Assembly: GCA_940337035.1 (NCBI GenBank)
Contig: CALNHX010002800.1
Coordinates: 103,471 to 167,470, forward strand
Direction: 5' to 3'
DNA: 64,000 nt
From: Agriotes lineatus
Taxonomy: Eukaryota > Arthropoda > Insecta > Coleoptera > Elateridae
Position numbers and translations under genes: made by a program. Each line of letters opens with the position of its first letter. The stretch's first letter is position 1. Below, piece by piece: positions 23,296 through 34,676 of the stretch. The notes beneath the pieces were generated by a model. It did not search any database. It saw nothing but the letters and a program-made list of their open reading frames with translations, and was not told where the DNA came from.

Positions 23296-23751
23296 ATATT
23301 AGATTGAAGCGCGATGAAAATCGGAACTACTGTTAGTATCTAGTAATTCCCAAGTTTTGTATTGGTAACATTTTTGACATCTATCATATTGACATTAAAT
23401 TGTTAACCTTATTTAAGCTAAATGACACAATAAATCAGAGGCGTACTTAACATTGTCCTATGGCACATTTTAAAACAAGATTAACAACACACACACAAAT
23501 AGCAACAATAACAAAATAACAAAATTAACAAAATCAACAGCAATTTTCACACTTTAAAACACAAAGAATCTGTCATATGACTGTAGTCAATGCGCAAAGG
23601 AAATCTATCTACCCACCGCTACTGATTACTTTTCATTTAAAATATAACCAAACTTTGTATGTGTGACAATTACTTCTTTCCACATATTGAAAATTTATTG
23701 AAATCAAATATGATCACAGCGCCTTTCATGGCCTACCTTTTGAGTCAATCT
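23296..23751. mobile_element. Possible MITE between AGATTCT repeats
   Basis: The 456-bp segment separates two parts of the LINE. It is bordered by AGATTCT at 23,289-23,295 and 23,752-23,758. Its ends contain inverted TAGATTGA/TCAATCTA at slightly different offsets. The interior holds an AACAAA/ACACAC-rich tract (23,490-23,540). The exact borders and superfamily are uncertain. Confidence 0.4.
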
Positions 23752-23768
23752 AGATTCTGCAAGCTGTA

Positions 23769-24126
23769 GTAGTAGTAGTAGTAGTCGTTTTGGGGAGACT
23801 CTAGCGAGTCTAGCAAGTAGGCCTTTATAGGCCCTTTTTGCCAACCCCATGAACAAGGTCTAGGCATGCAGAGTACCAGGTACCTTAGTACTACTTAGAA
23901 TTTTGCCGAGACTAAGGAGTTCCAACTCTAGCAAGGGATCTTTTACATGCTACACATCGTAGGAACATGGGACCCACGGCTTTACATCACTTCCGAATGA
24001 TGGCATTCTGTAGAGGTTTACATCCGCATTTTTTTATTTTTAAAAACCTCACCGTGATGGGAGATCGAACTCTCGACCCTTCGATCAGTAGCCAGAATGC
24101 TTTACCACTGAGCTATAGAGCCCAGA
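23769..24126 (-). mobile_element. tRNA-derived SINE, second family, minus strand
   Basis: Read on the minus strand it begins GGGCTCTATAGCTCAGTGGT (A-box region) followed by a B-box region GGGTCGAGAGTTCGATCTCC. It then has a ~250-bp body and ends in a TAC repeat. Target duplications TCTGCAAGCTGTA/TCTGTAAGCTGTA (12 of 13) flank it at 23,756-23,768 and 24,127-24,139. The head differs from the SINEs at 8,725 and 22,797, so at least three tRNA-derived families are present in the window. Confidence 0.8.
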
Positions 24127-25264
24127 TCTGTAAGCTGTAAGAGAGGAAAGAGTACGCATCCTTGTCGAACGCCTTTACGAATCTTGCATTTTTCAGACAT
24201 TTTCGGTCTTGACTACAGTAGTACTGTCTTCATACAGCTGTCTAATGAGAGTGATCAGAGTGTTTTGGTACTCCTATCTTTTGGAGCACTTTCCACAGTT
24301 GTGACCATTTTACATTATCAAAGGCCTTCTCGTAGTCAACGAAACATAAATACACAGTGAGACAAAAAGCGGTACTGATTTTATAGCCTCGTATATTTGT
24401 AAGTCATTAATATTTTCAAATGACTATTACATCATCGAAGAGCTCAATGTTTATAGATGGAAGTGAAGCACTTTTACTACAAAGTGGCAATGCCAATTCA
24501 AAGTTGTGCGAGGTTAAACAAAATTAAACAAAAAATTCTGTTTTTTGGAAAGTTTATTATTTCAAACTTAAGGCAATTCAATACTAATAACAAAAATTAT
24601 CGAAATAGTTATTAAATATGATATTTAAAAATTTGGTTCCATACCACACCATTTTTATCAACATCATTATCATTGTAATCGTCTTCGCCAGTACCAAATC
24701 GCAAAATCGATTTGCACCTTTAGTTAAGCGTATCATTTTCTTCAGGACTTGGATTAAAGCAACAATTAAAACTAAAATGACAGATACAAACTGACATTAA
24801 CCAAACAAATAAAACAAAAGTCATTGCCTACCATGTTTGTTACAGATTTAATTTTACATTAAAGCGACTAGACTATTAGAAACTCCCGTTTTTGCATGAC
24901 CTTTATTAAAGTAAAACAAAATCTAATTGAAACGTTGTATTATTGCAAATAAGATATATTTTTAATCTCCAAAGTGCAAGCATTTCGTTTTTCAAAGAAA
25001 TATTTGAATTCACTAATTAGTATTGAAAATGTGAGTATTTTAATTTTGTACCGGTTTTTTTTTGCCCACTGTGTACGTTAGTGAAAAATACATTTTTTTA
25101 ATGACGAACGAATTGTTGCATGTTGTGCCATTTTAAAAAATCAACGTCAACTAAACAATTATGCTAAAATGTGTGTTAACGTGCTGGCTTAACTAACTAC
25201 TAAATTTTAGCTACTTGATTTAATAACTTGCTTTAGCTACTATACATGTGTAAAGCCGCCTTTA

Positions 25265-25744
25265 GGCTACACTTGCAAGCGTAGGGGGTTCCCGGACTGG
25301 TAGCAAATATAGACAGTGCGCATGTTTTAGTTGCATAAAAATAAAACGAAGCAATCTATAACGGCATCCAACACCATGACGCAATACTTGTAAAATTAGT
25401 GGTTGTGATAAATGTGTGTCGATTAATTACAAGAACTAACAATATTCTAAACGAAAGACGACTATTGATTGGTAAGTGCTCAATTGTTTAACAGTTTTAT
25501 CGCATTAACAGAAAGGGCATTAATTAATAAAGATTTCACAGAAATGAATTTCACATGTTCAAGGTTTGTGGTTATAATGTCGCATCCAACACGAATGCAC
25601 GACGCCCTGTAAAATTCGAGAATTGTGATGTAAAGTAGTAACAATCATATTTGACGTTGTAGCATAATCAACATTCCGTGAACCCATCCCCTGAATTTGC
25701 ATGTGATGGTAGTGAAATCGTAAGTTTTCAAAACTAGTTTCTGT
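25265..25744. other. Unassigned stretch
   Basis: A short GC-richer piece near 25,270-25,330, then AT-rich DNA. No gene or repeat is recognised. Confidence 0.3.
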
Positions 25745-26300
25745 GGGACCGTTGTAGGTAGGCACTGATTAACTATCCACCTCCAGTGTGTTCTGTCTAC
25801 TGCGAGCCCTTCTCATTAATGATTGATGTTGACACTTTTTAGTGACTAGCGGATGTTTTGATTTTTGACCTTCCCTGGATTCTTGGCAAAGTTTGCCATA
25901 TTTTATGTTACGTTTTCTAAGCGATGGACATAATCGGATGAGGTGGCCAGCCTATCAGAGGCGAGACCTAGTGACTAAGATCTTAATTCTGCAGCAATTC
26001 GCTCTTAGCACCTCTTCATTGGATATGTGATCATACCAACGTATCCCGAAAATTTGTCTGGAGTATCGTTGCAGTCACTCTAGGATTTTAAGGTGTGCAA
26101 GCTTTTCGTCCATAGGTGAGCGTTGGGTACCCTACGGCATAGTTTTCAGAAAGATCTCGAGGCAGCGCTCACGCAATGTTGTTTAAAACTGTGCCCAGAT
26201 AGTTGAAGGAGTCTACTTGCCCTAGCTGATGTTTTATACTTATGGTATGGGATTTTCGGGAATGGTCATGATCTTAGTTTTTTTGTATGTTCATATACAG
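25745..26300 (-). pseudogene. Decayed LINE 3' fragment
   Basis: The minus strand from 26,300 reads YMNIQK, QVDSFNYLGTVLN and, nearer 25,800, LAVDRTHWRWIVNQ. These match the post-YADD FxYLGSxL block and the C-terminal (L)AxDRxxWRxxV block of endonuclease-RT LINEs. Stops and shifts are frequent. It is a separate, older copy than the LINE at 26,400-27,970. Confidence 0.6.
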
Positions 26301-26399
26301 ACCTAAATTTAAAAAGTTTATTTTTTTATCGAACACACAAGTGATTTAAAAATAATATCATAGTTAGACACTAACAGAGCCAGATATAAAAATTGTAGC

Positions 26400-27970
26400 G
26401 CAAGGGGCAAAGTAAGATTTTGACGCCTCATATACCTGAAGAGCTTTACGAAGCAGTGGTTCAGGTCTCGGACTCTTCCCGTAAAAAATTCTGCTTCGGT
26501 GATATTCCTTTTGGTTCTTCTTTCTGTCAACTGCCATTCTTATGCGCTCCCTGTGGTGTTTTTCCATGTCCTACTGCCATTCTTCCTATTCCTTCTTCCC
26601 ACTGGGTTCTAGGTCATCCCTGCTTTCTCTTTCCGTGGGGTTTTCGCTTTAACAGTCTTTTTGGTATTATATCTAGTGATGTAAAAAACGAGTTTTTTTT
26701 CATCGAATAAGAAACCTAAAAAAAAATTTTTTAAAACCTTTTTTGTTTGTTATTCGTTTTTGTAATTGGCGGCACGTTTTGGTAGGTATGGTTGACGGCA
26801 GGTAAGCAAAGACAAAATTTAAACTTATTTTGATTTTAAATGCTCTTTAAAGTTCAAGAAGACTACAGCACAGACTAGACAAATGTTTAATAAACAAAAG
26901 TAACATTTTATACCTACTGCCTACGTGTATTACGTATTAAATACTCTATGATCGACGAATCAAACTACGTTAGCGATTCATTAGAGTCATCAGACAGTGA
27001 CATGGGCGCGTAAACTGCATGGATACTGACTCCGAGTCAGTTGAGGAGTCAGCCATGTCTGTTAGTGAGTAATTTCTACGTTATTATAATTTCTATATCC
27101 ACTTTGGCTATGAAATGTAATGCATTATTTTTATTTAGAAATATTTGTTTTTTTTTTTTATAAATTCTATAATTCACTTTACCTATGAAATGTATTATTT
27201 TTATTTAGAAATATCTGTTTTTTTGTTTTTCCAACGAATATTACTTATTCACTACACTTTAATTCTGAAAAGAACGTATTTTAAAAAAACCCACAACGCT
27301 TCGTTTTTTTTTGTTGCATCACTAATTGTATCATTGCCCATTCTTACTGCATGACCGTACCATTTTAACATACTTTTCTATGGTTGTTATTTGTGGAGGA
27401 ACTTGTACATAGTTGATCTCGTATGGTACTATTCCTAATTTATCTCTTGTTTTTCCCATTACGTTCCTCAAGTAGGTACCTCATTTCCATTGCTCTTATT
27501 TTGCTTTTGTGCTTTTTGCCTATCAGTGTCTTCTGCAACAAACTGATAGTATTCCTTACTTGCCTTTTGTAAATGCTCACATGAGTGGGATATCAGCGTT
27601 CTATGTGACCCTTGAGTGTTTTCTCTACTGTTGATTTTAGGGTTTGTCCCGGTAAATTGCGAATAATAAAAGGACTAAAACTATCCTTTTGCTTAATTCC
27701 TTTCTCCATTATGAACTCTTCTGATTCCTGCCCATTCATTCTTACTATTCCGCTTGTTATTTGGTATAAGCTTTCCACTTTTTTCGTAGTTGTTTCAACA
27801 CTCATTTATATTATAGCTTTTGATAGTTCTTCTTTTTGTATGATGTCAAATGCCGATTTTAGATCTAAGAAGATACTGTCGCAATTTTGATTTGTTCTGC
27901 AAGGATTTTATCCACAACCCAACTAGTATTGTCGCAGTTCTGCTAGGTTTTGCGACAATTTTGATTTATT
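26400..27970 (-). mobile_element. Decayed LINE split by a hAT MITE
   Basis: Minus-strand blocks in order: SIFLDLKSAFDIIQKEEL (about 27,880-27,800), VRMNGQESEEFIMEKGIKQ (27,740-27,700), KIRAMEMRYLRNVMGKTRDK (about 27,520-27,450), LKWYGHAVRMGNDTIPKRLL (interrupted), and PHGKRKQG and EAEFFTGRVRDLNHC near the 3' end. The WYGHAVRMGNDTIP block lies partly on each side of the MITE at 26,674-27,324, and leaving the MITE out rejoins it in frame. It is similar in type to the LINE at 3,598-6,400. Upstream parts of RT are missing. Confidence 0.75.
26674..27324. mobile_element. hAT-type MITE (651 bp) inside a LINE
   Basis: The terminal repeats are TAGTGATGTAAAAAACGA on the left and, reversed on the right, TAGTGATGCAACAAAAAAAA with a matching AACGA. 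The 8-bp flanks ATTATATC (26,666-26,673) and ATTGTATC (27,325-27,332) differ at one base. An 8-bp duplication and TAGNG-like ends fit hAT. The interior is AT-rich and has a short acidic frame (SDSLESSDSD near 26,980), perhaps a relic of a parent ORF. Confidence 0.85.
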
Positions 27971-29388
27971 GTGCTAGGGGCAGAGCTAGGCAGTAATTAA
28001 TTACTTTGTAATTAAATTCCTTTTTGTGTATTTCCCTTGGAATTAAATTACTTTTCAAAGTGCTGTAATTGTAATTGGGAATTGCCATTTTGATTAAAAA
28101 GTACTTGAAAATTACTTTTTGAGAGCAATTACTACATTCAATTTACAATTATTTTTGTGTAATTAAATTACTCTATAAAGTATTTAAATTACTTTACAAG
28201 TATTTGAATTACCTGTGGTAATTGAAATTACTCGAGGTAATTGAATTACTTTGTGGTATTTTAATTACTGAATTACTGACCTCGATAGGGTACCAAATCT
28301 CCAGAACGCAAAAAATAAGATAATGTATTATTAAGTTACATATTAAGCAAATCGCAATAGGGTATTCCCGGCTCATTATAAGCCTAATTTATTATTTCCT
28401 CTGACGATTCGAATTTTTTGCATTTTCTACGACGCGTATACGAGCTCTGGTGCGTGTATGTAAATGGGATCTGTAGCTTGTAAAGTGACACTAATATTTA
28501 CTGTTTAAGACGCTAAAACTATATTTGCCGTAAGTACATTGCAAATTACAATACCTAAGGTAAAAATATAATTTAAAATAGCTTCATCAGACGATATTGG
28601 TTGATAATAATTATTTATTCATTTCAATTTGCTTGTTTTAAACGTTGCACTAGCATAGGATTATACTGCCGTACCATTGTAACAGGCGTTAAGTCCAGAA
28701 AATTGCGTTTTGAGTGAGTAATTGAACTAAACGGCCAAAATCCGATAACATTTAAACAGCGTAAAACACATAAATAAAATGTACCTGATTGCAAAATGCC
28801 ATGCCTAGTTTACTAAAAAATGCAGTATGCAGTACTAGTACAATTTAAAAACGCCGCATTTTTGCATTGAACATTTTGTAAATTATCAATTCTTGCCTTG
28901 TAGTGCTCATATGCTGCTTTGTATACTGGTACCTAGTGTATAATTTTTACGGACTGCTGCAGCATGTTAGCTTCGATCATTTATAAAAATCTGTAATAGT
29001 GTCTTATAAAAATCGCGACTTTCTTATAATTCCGCTCACCTCATCCAACATTACTTCTTTACGTTATACAGGGTGCTGCGTTTACGGACGAAACATACAA
29101 AACTCTCATGCTAATTACGAGGCATTCGAATATTGGCTTCTTAATGATTTTACACAAAATTCCATTTAGTTTTTTAAAAGAACAGTGCATAGTGACCCAA
29201 TTTACGTAATTTCAGATATTTTATTACCCTAAACTTCCTAAACTTAAAATCAATAAGTATTATTAAAGATGTTGATAAGATTTTGAAATTTGAAGTAAAA
29301 ATATGAAAGCAACCTGAGCAATTTAATTGTTGAGCGTTGACAGTATGCTTATGAAATACGTAATTTTTACCCATTTCGTATACGGTGT

Positions 29389-29616
29389 GTTTAAAAACAA
29401 ATTACATAGGGGTTGGCCATGGAATATAAAAGTAATGTCAACAGCAAGCTTTAGAATTCATTAACTGTCATCACTATTGTTGCTGTCATAAGTTTATATT
29501 ATACGCTGATATCGTGATTAAAAATTCTAAAAATTGCTGTCTCTAAAGCTTGCTGTCGACATTAGTTTTATTTACCATGGCGAACTCTTATGTAATTTCT
29601 TTTTGAACACATGATA
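29389..29616. repeat. Foldback with ~65-bp arms
   Basis: 29,389-29,452 pairs with 29,551-29,616 (shared AACAAATTACATA-like ends, CCATGG, AATGTC and AGCAAGCTTTA). The loop is about 100 bases. It sits inside the hAT element and is probably a decayed MITE. Confidence 0.65.
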
Positions 29617-29858
29617 TGAAGGTCTCTTGAATATAAAAATGACTTTATTGTTACGTGCTTGAGCAAATGTCTTTTGTTTTTAGATCTGATGTACAAATTC
29701 TTATTTCAATCAACCGTTTTCAAATAGGTTTATCAGTCACCTGTCAACTTTCAACAGTTCCTGATCAAGACCAATTTGATATTTTGTTTTAAAATTTCAA
29801 AAGTTAGCTAACACATTTTTTATAGCTATTTGTATTACTAGGGAGGATAACGTATCAT

Positions 29859-29870
29859 CCCCCCCCCCCC
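29859..29870. repeat. Poly(C) run of 12
   Basis: Twelve consecutive C residues followed by GCGG in AT-rich DNA. This is a likely sequencing or assembly length-error site. Confidence 0.8.
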
Positions 29871-30617
29871 GCGGATGTATTAATTGTAATCATGCAAGGG
29901 AGGAAATGATATTTTAGTACCGAGTTATACATATGACACTTTTACATTTTATGATAATACTATCTTATATTCAGCTGCATTGAAAAATATATAAATATGA
30001 AAACCAGGAGGCTAGTTGATTTATTATTAATCATATTGCCTTCCGTCTCTAATGGCAACGGCAGTCAATGTATTATATTCCCTCCCACTGCCATTTTAAA
30101 CCGACCAGAGAACCAAACGTATATTTTTGGGAAACCCCCTAACAGTCGACAGAAAATGTAACTTTTGTATAAAGGGGTAAAAAAAGTATTTCGAACTGAG
30201 CCAATAAAAAATGCTCAGATTGCGCCTATTGGATCACCACGTACTGTTCTTCTACAAAATTTAAATAGAAATTTGCTGTCAAACAATTTAAGAAATCCAA
30301 TGCTCCACTCTGTATACTTAGGTACCTATTACATATTTTCGTCATTCACCCTCATGTTAGGCGTATTTAATAGTCAATTGTTCTACAAGTTCAGAAAAGT
30401 GAGAGTTTTTCAACGTTTAATTTACGAGCTAGCTATGCAAAGCGAGTGGATTAAAGTATCACGAACAAGGAAAAATCACTTTTATAACTTATTCAGCGTG
30501 CTATTTTTTCTAAGACCATTACAAAATCTAGCAAAAATGAAATTCGACATTTCTTCATATTCGGGAAAAAAAATTTAAATCGGCAGCGAAGAACGTCGAA
30601 ATTGTCAAATAAAATAA

Positions 30618-31026
30618 TATACCTTTTCAACTTCAAATTGGGACTAATCAATTTCAAAATGGAAATAAACAATTTCAAAATGAAATAAACAATTTCAATT
30701 TGAGAATAAACAACTTCAAATTGGGACTAATCAACTTCAAATTGAGAAAAGCTTTTTATAACGGTAATCTTTGGAAAATGACAATTACATGGTAGTGACA
30801 GGACAGAACACCAGCAACAACTAACAATAATTAGTTCCGTCCTGTCACAACCATGTAATTGTCATTTTCCTAAGACTACCGTTAACAAAACCCTTTTCTC
30901 AATTTGAAGTTGGTTAGTCCCAATTTGAAGTTGTTTATTCTCAAATTGAAATTGTTTATTTCATTTTGAAATTGTTTATTCCCATTTTGAAATTGATTAG
31001 TCCCAATTTGAAGTTGAAAAGGTATA
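30618..31026. repeat. Long hairpin made of 21-bp units
   Basis: Arms of about 190 bp (30,618-30,811 and 30,833-31,026) with a ~20-base loop pair with few mismatches. Each outer arm is an array of 20-21-bp units beginning CAACTT or CAATTT (for example CAACTTCAAATTGGGAC...), about six per arm. The inner arm holds unique sequence including GACAATTACATGG and GTGACAGGAC. Outside the hairpin a direct AAATCGGCAG(C/T)GAAG is found on both sides (30,578 and 31,027). There is no coding capacity. An RNA read through it would form a long duplex. Confidence 0.85.
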
Positions 31027-31879
31027 GAAATCGGCAGTGAAGTAATCCATTGTTTTACGACTTTTTGTAGGCGTCTGGGCGATAGGTAAACGTCAACCGA
31101 CGGCAACATAACCTACAAAAGTTGGTTAAAATGTTGAAATTTTATGATTTCTCGATTTAAAAGAAAAACAGTGGACCCCTCGGCACCGGTAGTTCCTTTT
31201 TATCGATTATCTGGTTTATTTGCTCTGGTCCTACGGGCCTCGGCAACTAAATCCACAATCGTGATAAAAGGCTCAACTTCAGCGATAACCTATGTGGTAA
31301 CTAATATAAAAAAAAATTGAACTTCCAAGTCGCTATACCTTCGTACTGAATGGACTTTGTACTAAGGTATAATAGATTTAATCGGGTTATTATAACCTAT
31401 ACCAAATAGGTGTCGCATTTTTTTGGACACCCTGTATAATTGTTATCCTTGAATTTATTTATTTACTTACATCTTACATCAAAACAAGCTAAAAACTTTT
31501 GGTTTTAGTGAACGGTGCATGTAGCTACAAGATTTAATTCAAGAGTGATCAAGTAAAGTATGTAGGTTACTATAGTTAACAAAACATAAAAATGAAGCAT
31601 TTTTAGATTACGATTACGAATCGACACGGCACTAATGATAGTTGCAACTTGCAAGAAAGTGCTACTAAATACAACTAGGTATATGGCAATACTTTCTATT
31701 GAAAGTAATTGAAAAAGTAATTGATGTTGTACAATTACAACTACTAAGTAATTGGTAATTGAATTACTATTTCCTGTGAGTAATTGAATCTCTGGTAATA
31801 AAATTACTGCATTGCGCGGTAATTGGTAATTAGTAATTAATTACTTTTTAAAAGTAATTTGCCCAGCTTTGGCTAGGGG

Positions 31880-33129
31880 TTTATTCAGACGTGGCATGTC
31901 ATCATGACCATAAAAAATTTAAGATTTTGTTTTCTCCTGGATTCTCTCATCCAATTTGTGGATTATATTTTAAAATAATTAAGGCTGATTGACATGCCGA
32001 CAAAAATTCAACATGAGTTTGAGAAAAATAAAATAAAAACCAGATTTTTAAAATGAAAGAAATGTGCAACAACGTGCAATAACATTGTGTTACAAACAAA
32101 CAATAGAATGTTCATCAATTTGTCTTAAAACGCTAATAAATCTATATTGGGTTGTCTTAATGTGAATCGGTCATTAAACTAGGTACATAGGTATCTATTT
32201 TTTCATCTTTCATTTTTTTTTTGCTGTATACAACCAGCTGATTTTAAAAAGACTTAAAATTTATTCTTCCAGAAACTTAATGTTGTATTTTTCATTTTCT
32301 GTATTATTCTTTTTCCTTGCTTTTTACATTCATTTCTCGGTTTTACTATTTTTCAATGCATTTTCATTGATCTTCCCAGGTAATTCAGCGACATCTTTAC
32401 AACCCCTTGATTGAAGCAGTCGACCTTCAGAGAGCATCCCAAAAATTTCTAAAAATGGCCAACATAATAACTATTTCTTCATAATCCTTACGATGAAGCT
32501 CTCTTGATTTGAGAAAATAAAGTGCCCATTTCCGCCCGAGTTGTCCTGCCTGTATTGCCGGGCCGTGCTGGCATATTTTGTACACCTACTGCCTACAGTG
32601 AAACACCCCTGAATATTATTTAATAATGTTCCGGAGCAATCGCTGCAGGGAAATAAATTGGTTTAATATTACATTTTTCAAATTATGTAACGTTAATTCA
32701 TTCTATATTGTTTGAGGCTTTCGCGGTTACTCGAATTATTCTTGTTAAAATTTAATTCAGCTCAGACCGCATAGTCTTTGTAGATAAACACCCAGTATTT
32801 TTTGGTTGCATATGCATTAAAGCCAAGGGTTTTTGCTGTGATCTTAAATTATACTTTTGATGTTATACTTGAGCTTTATATTTTATAAATTTAAATTTTT
32901 CCTCTCACCTCTTACATTCCAAACCTTGCTATAGTACATTATATGCCTAGATTCAGGCAATATCAAATTACTGCTGCCTGTACAATACAAATAAATACAT
33001 AAAACTGAAAACTGATTCTATAACTGATTAATTCTTTTGCCTATCTTAGTCATGTATGTAATTAACTTTTTGATAGGCCAGAAAATGAGTTGTAATAATT
33101 TTTATTTATCATCCTAGCAATTATGTACA
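31880..33129. other. AT-rich stretch, nothing recognised
   Basis: No supported gene. The string TTTGAGGCTTTCGCGGTTAC near 32,710 recurs near 50,193, with the following CGAATTATT also shared. A moderately GC-rich block lies around 32,520-32,600. Confidence 0.35.
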
Positions 33130-33185
33130 TAGTTTTTACACTTGATGATTGGCATCTTAGTTTTTACACTTGATGATTGGCATCT
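33130..33185 (+). repeat. Two tandem 28-bp units
   Basis: TAGTTTTTACACTTGATGAT plus TGGCATCT occurs twice with no mismatch. Perfect identity suggests a recent duplication, or an assembly artefact. Confidence 0.85.
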
Positions 33186-34676
33186 TCTGACGTTTGCCGA
33201 AAACTGGCTATTATAAAATATCCTCTCTGAAGCCATATGATCAAAAACTATTTTGCAATTCAAAATGACCACTGTAAGTCTGAAGGCGTAAGCCTTAATA
33301 CATTTTTCACATTTTAAAATTCAATTTTGAAATGTTTGCACTAATTATTGTGAAGCTATAATATGTTTAAAGATAATATTTTATAATGTAGGCTACTTCC
33401 TTCAGCAACTTTCATGTTCAGGAAGATTGCAGATGTGGATGGCAGTTTAGTTCCAAATTAGTATATTATGGGACAAGTGGTTGAAATACAATTTCAACGT
33501 TGGAGAGTGGTTTTTTTCAACGAGCGAAGCGAGTTGAAAAAAGTAACTCGAGACGTTGAAATTTTATCAGCCACGAGTTACATATACTATTTTTTCTACG
33601 AATTTTCACTTATTTTAACAAGTTAATGCACTTTAGAAAAAAATAAACATAAAGTGACATTTCTCTTGTCACCAATTGTATGTCAAACAGTTTGAAATCC
33701 CGGTAGTCCGAGCATTTACATCTCTAGTGGTTGAAATGCAATTTCAACCACCGGAATCAATGTCAGAATGACTGATTTCAATGTCATGAGTAGAAAAACA
33801 TATTTAACATTGGACTGTGAATTAATGTGTTTTTATTGTAGGTAGAGATGCGATTTATGTTTGGTATGTAGGTACTAAAATTATGTTAAAACTTATAGGA
33901 ATTTAATAATATATATAATAAAGGACCATTATTTTATTCAAACTATCGACCAAAAGGTAGTGTCGTTTGTTTTAATATTGAAAATGATCGCTGTGCATAA
34001 CACGATGTAATGGCAACATCTGTTAACAAATTTAATTAACTCATCTGAAGACCGGCCTCTAATTAAATTATAAATTTGTTTCAACCTTTGAAAACCTAGA
34101 TTTCTTTTAAGTATGTTTTTAGTTTAATTTTAAGTTTGACACCCATGGCGGCTAGAAATGACGTCAAATTTTGTTGAATTTTCTCTATAATACTGAAAGA
34201 ATATGAAAGTGGCAATTATTTTGTTTTCAATTTATTGATGGGATTAGGGACAAAAAATGCGTTTTAGAGAAGACCAAATCTTGACATAGTTTATTATTAT
34301 TCGATAAACATTCCTTAACATGTGGAATTGTTAATCAATCCTGAAAAATTCAATTGTGTAAAATTATCTGTGTAAAAAAACAGCAGTCTCAGAGAAGTGC
34401 TGGAGCAGGGGATTGCTGGTTCTGGGTGAAGAGGTAAATTTGAGGCTACTTCTCGGTATCGCTGAATTCTTAGTGGTGATTTTAAAAACCCCTTAATATG
34501 CAACAATATAGGAGGAGTCGCAGATTCAAACTAATGAAATACTTCATACATTTTATGGTAGTCTGAATCACAAACACCCATAGAGAACTATAATGGACTT
34601 TATCGTCAATAGCATAGCAACATACATATTTATTCTTTCGTATTGTGCTACACTGCTCCAGTAAATTTTAAGGATT
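33186..34676. other. Unassigned stretch with small palindromic repeats
   Basis: Around 33,478-33,790 there are repeated GTGGTTGAAATxCAATTTCAA palindromes and CGAGCGAAGCGAG within AGTTGAAAA, a motif set common in arthropod repeats. The rest (to 34,676) is AT-rich with no gene. A minus-strand frame at 34,315-34,506 is not convincing. Confidence 0.35.

Larger units (their letters stand above)
22130..24355 (-). mobile_element. LINE (endonuclease-RT type), 5'-truncated, carrying nested insertions
   Basis: Read on the minus strand: YLCFVDYEKAFDNVKWSQLW and KGVRQGCVLFPLL (about 24,350-24,140), FADDTVLIAEDEEL (about 23,220-23,150, catalytic box), then KTKIMIVDRENENRR, VEQFTYLGFVL and FEMWCLRRMRRVPWTARRTN (22,768-22,397), and a 3' UTR to about 22,130. 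Three pieces of foreign DNA interrupt it (22,797-23,099; 23,296-23,751; 23,769-24,126). Removing the first together with one copy of its duplication joins the frame exactly between the YADD-like box and the KTKIMIV block. A stop in the upstream segment shows it is dead. Confidence 0.85.
19395..25261. mobile_element. PIF/Harbinger-like composite between ~65-bp inverted repeats
   Basis: Left end AGGCGGATTTACACGTG at 19,395 and right end (reversed) AGGCGGCTTTACACATG at 25,261 continue as inverted matches for about 65 bases (shared TATAGTAGCTAAAGCAAGTT). Both are bordered by TTA (19,392-19,394, 25,262-25,264). A 3-bp TTA target is typical of PIF/Harbinger. The MADF-type fragment at 20,719 fits the accessory DNA-binding protein that these elements encode in animals. 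Most of the interior consists of later insertions, and no DDE transposase remains readable. The alternative is two separate MITE copies in opposite orientation. Confidence 0.6.
27981..31871. mobile_element. Non-autonomous hAT element (3.9 kb)
   Basis: Perfect 8-bp target duplications GCTAGGGG (27,973-27,980; 31,872-31,879) flank ends CAGAGCTAGGCAGTAATTA and, reversed, CAAAGCTGGGCAAATTAC. CA[G/A]AG ends with 8-bp targets are the hAT signature. Both ends continue as long AT-rich subterminal blocks made of GTAATTA/TAATTAC repeats (about 27,994-28,275 and 31,690-31,860), likely clustered transposase-binding sites. No transposase ORF is recognisable, and the frame at 30,165-30,578 does not resemble one. 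Inside are a foldback at 29,389 and a hairpin at 30,618, so the interior has taken further insertions. Confidence 0.85.

Noticed and set aside
24045..24126. A tRNA gene on the minus strand
   Set aside because: The tRNA-like head is the 5' end of a 358-bp SINE with a TAC tail and 12-of-13 target duplications.
30165..30578. A 137-codon protein gene inside the hAT element
   Set aside because: No recognisable domain, biased composition, and it borders a hairpin repeat. It does not resemble a hAT transposase.
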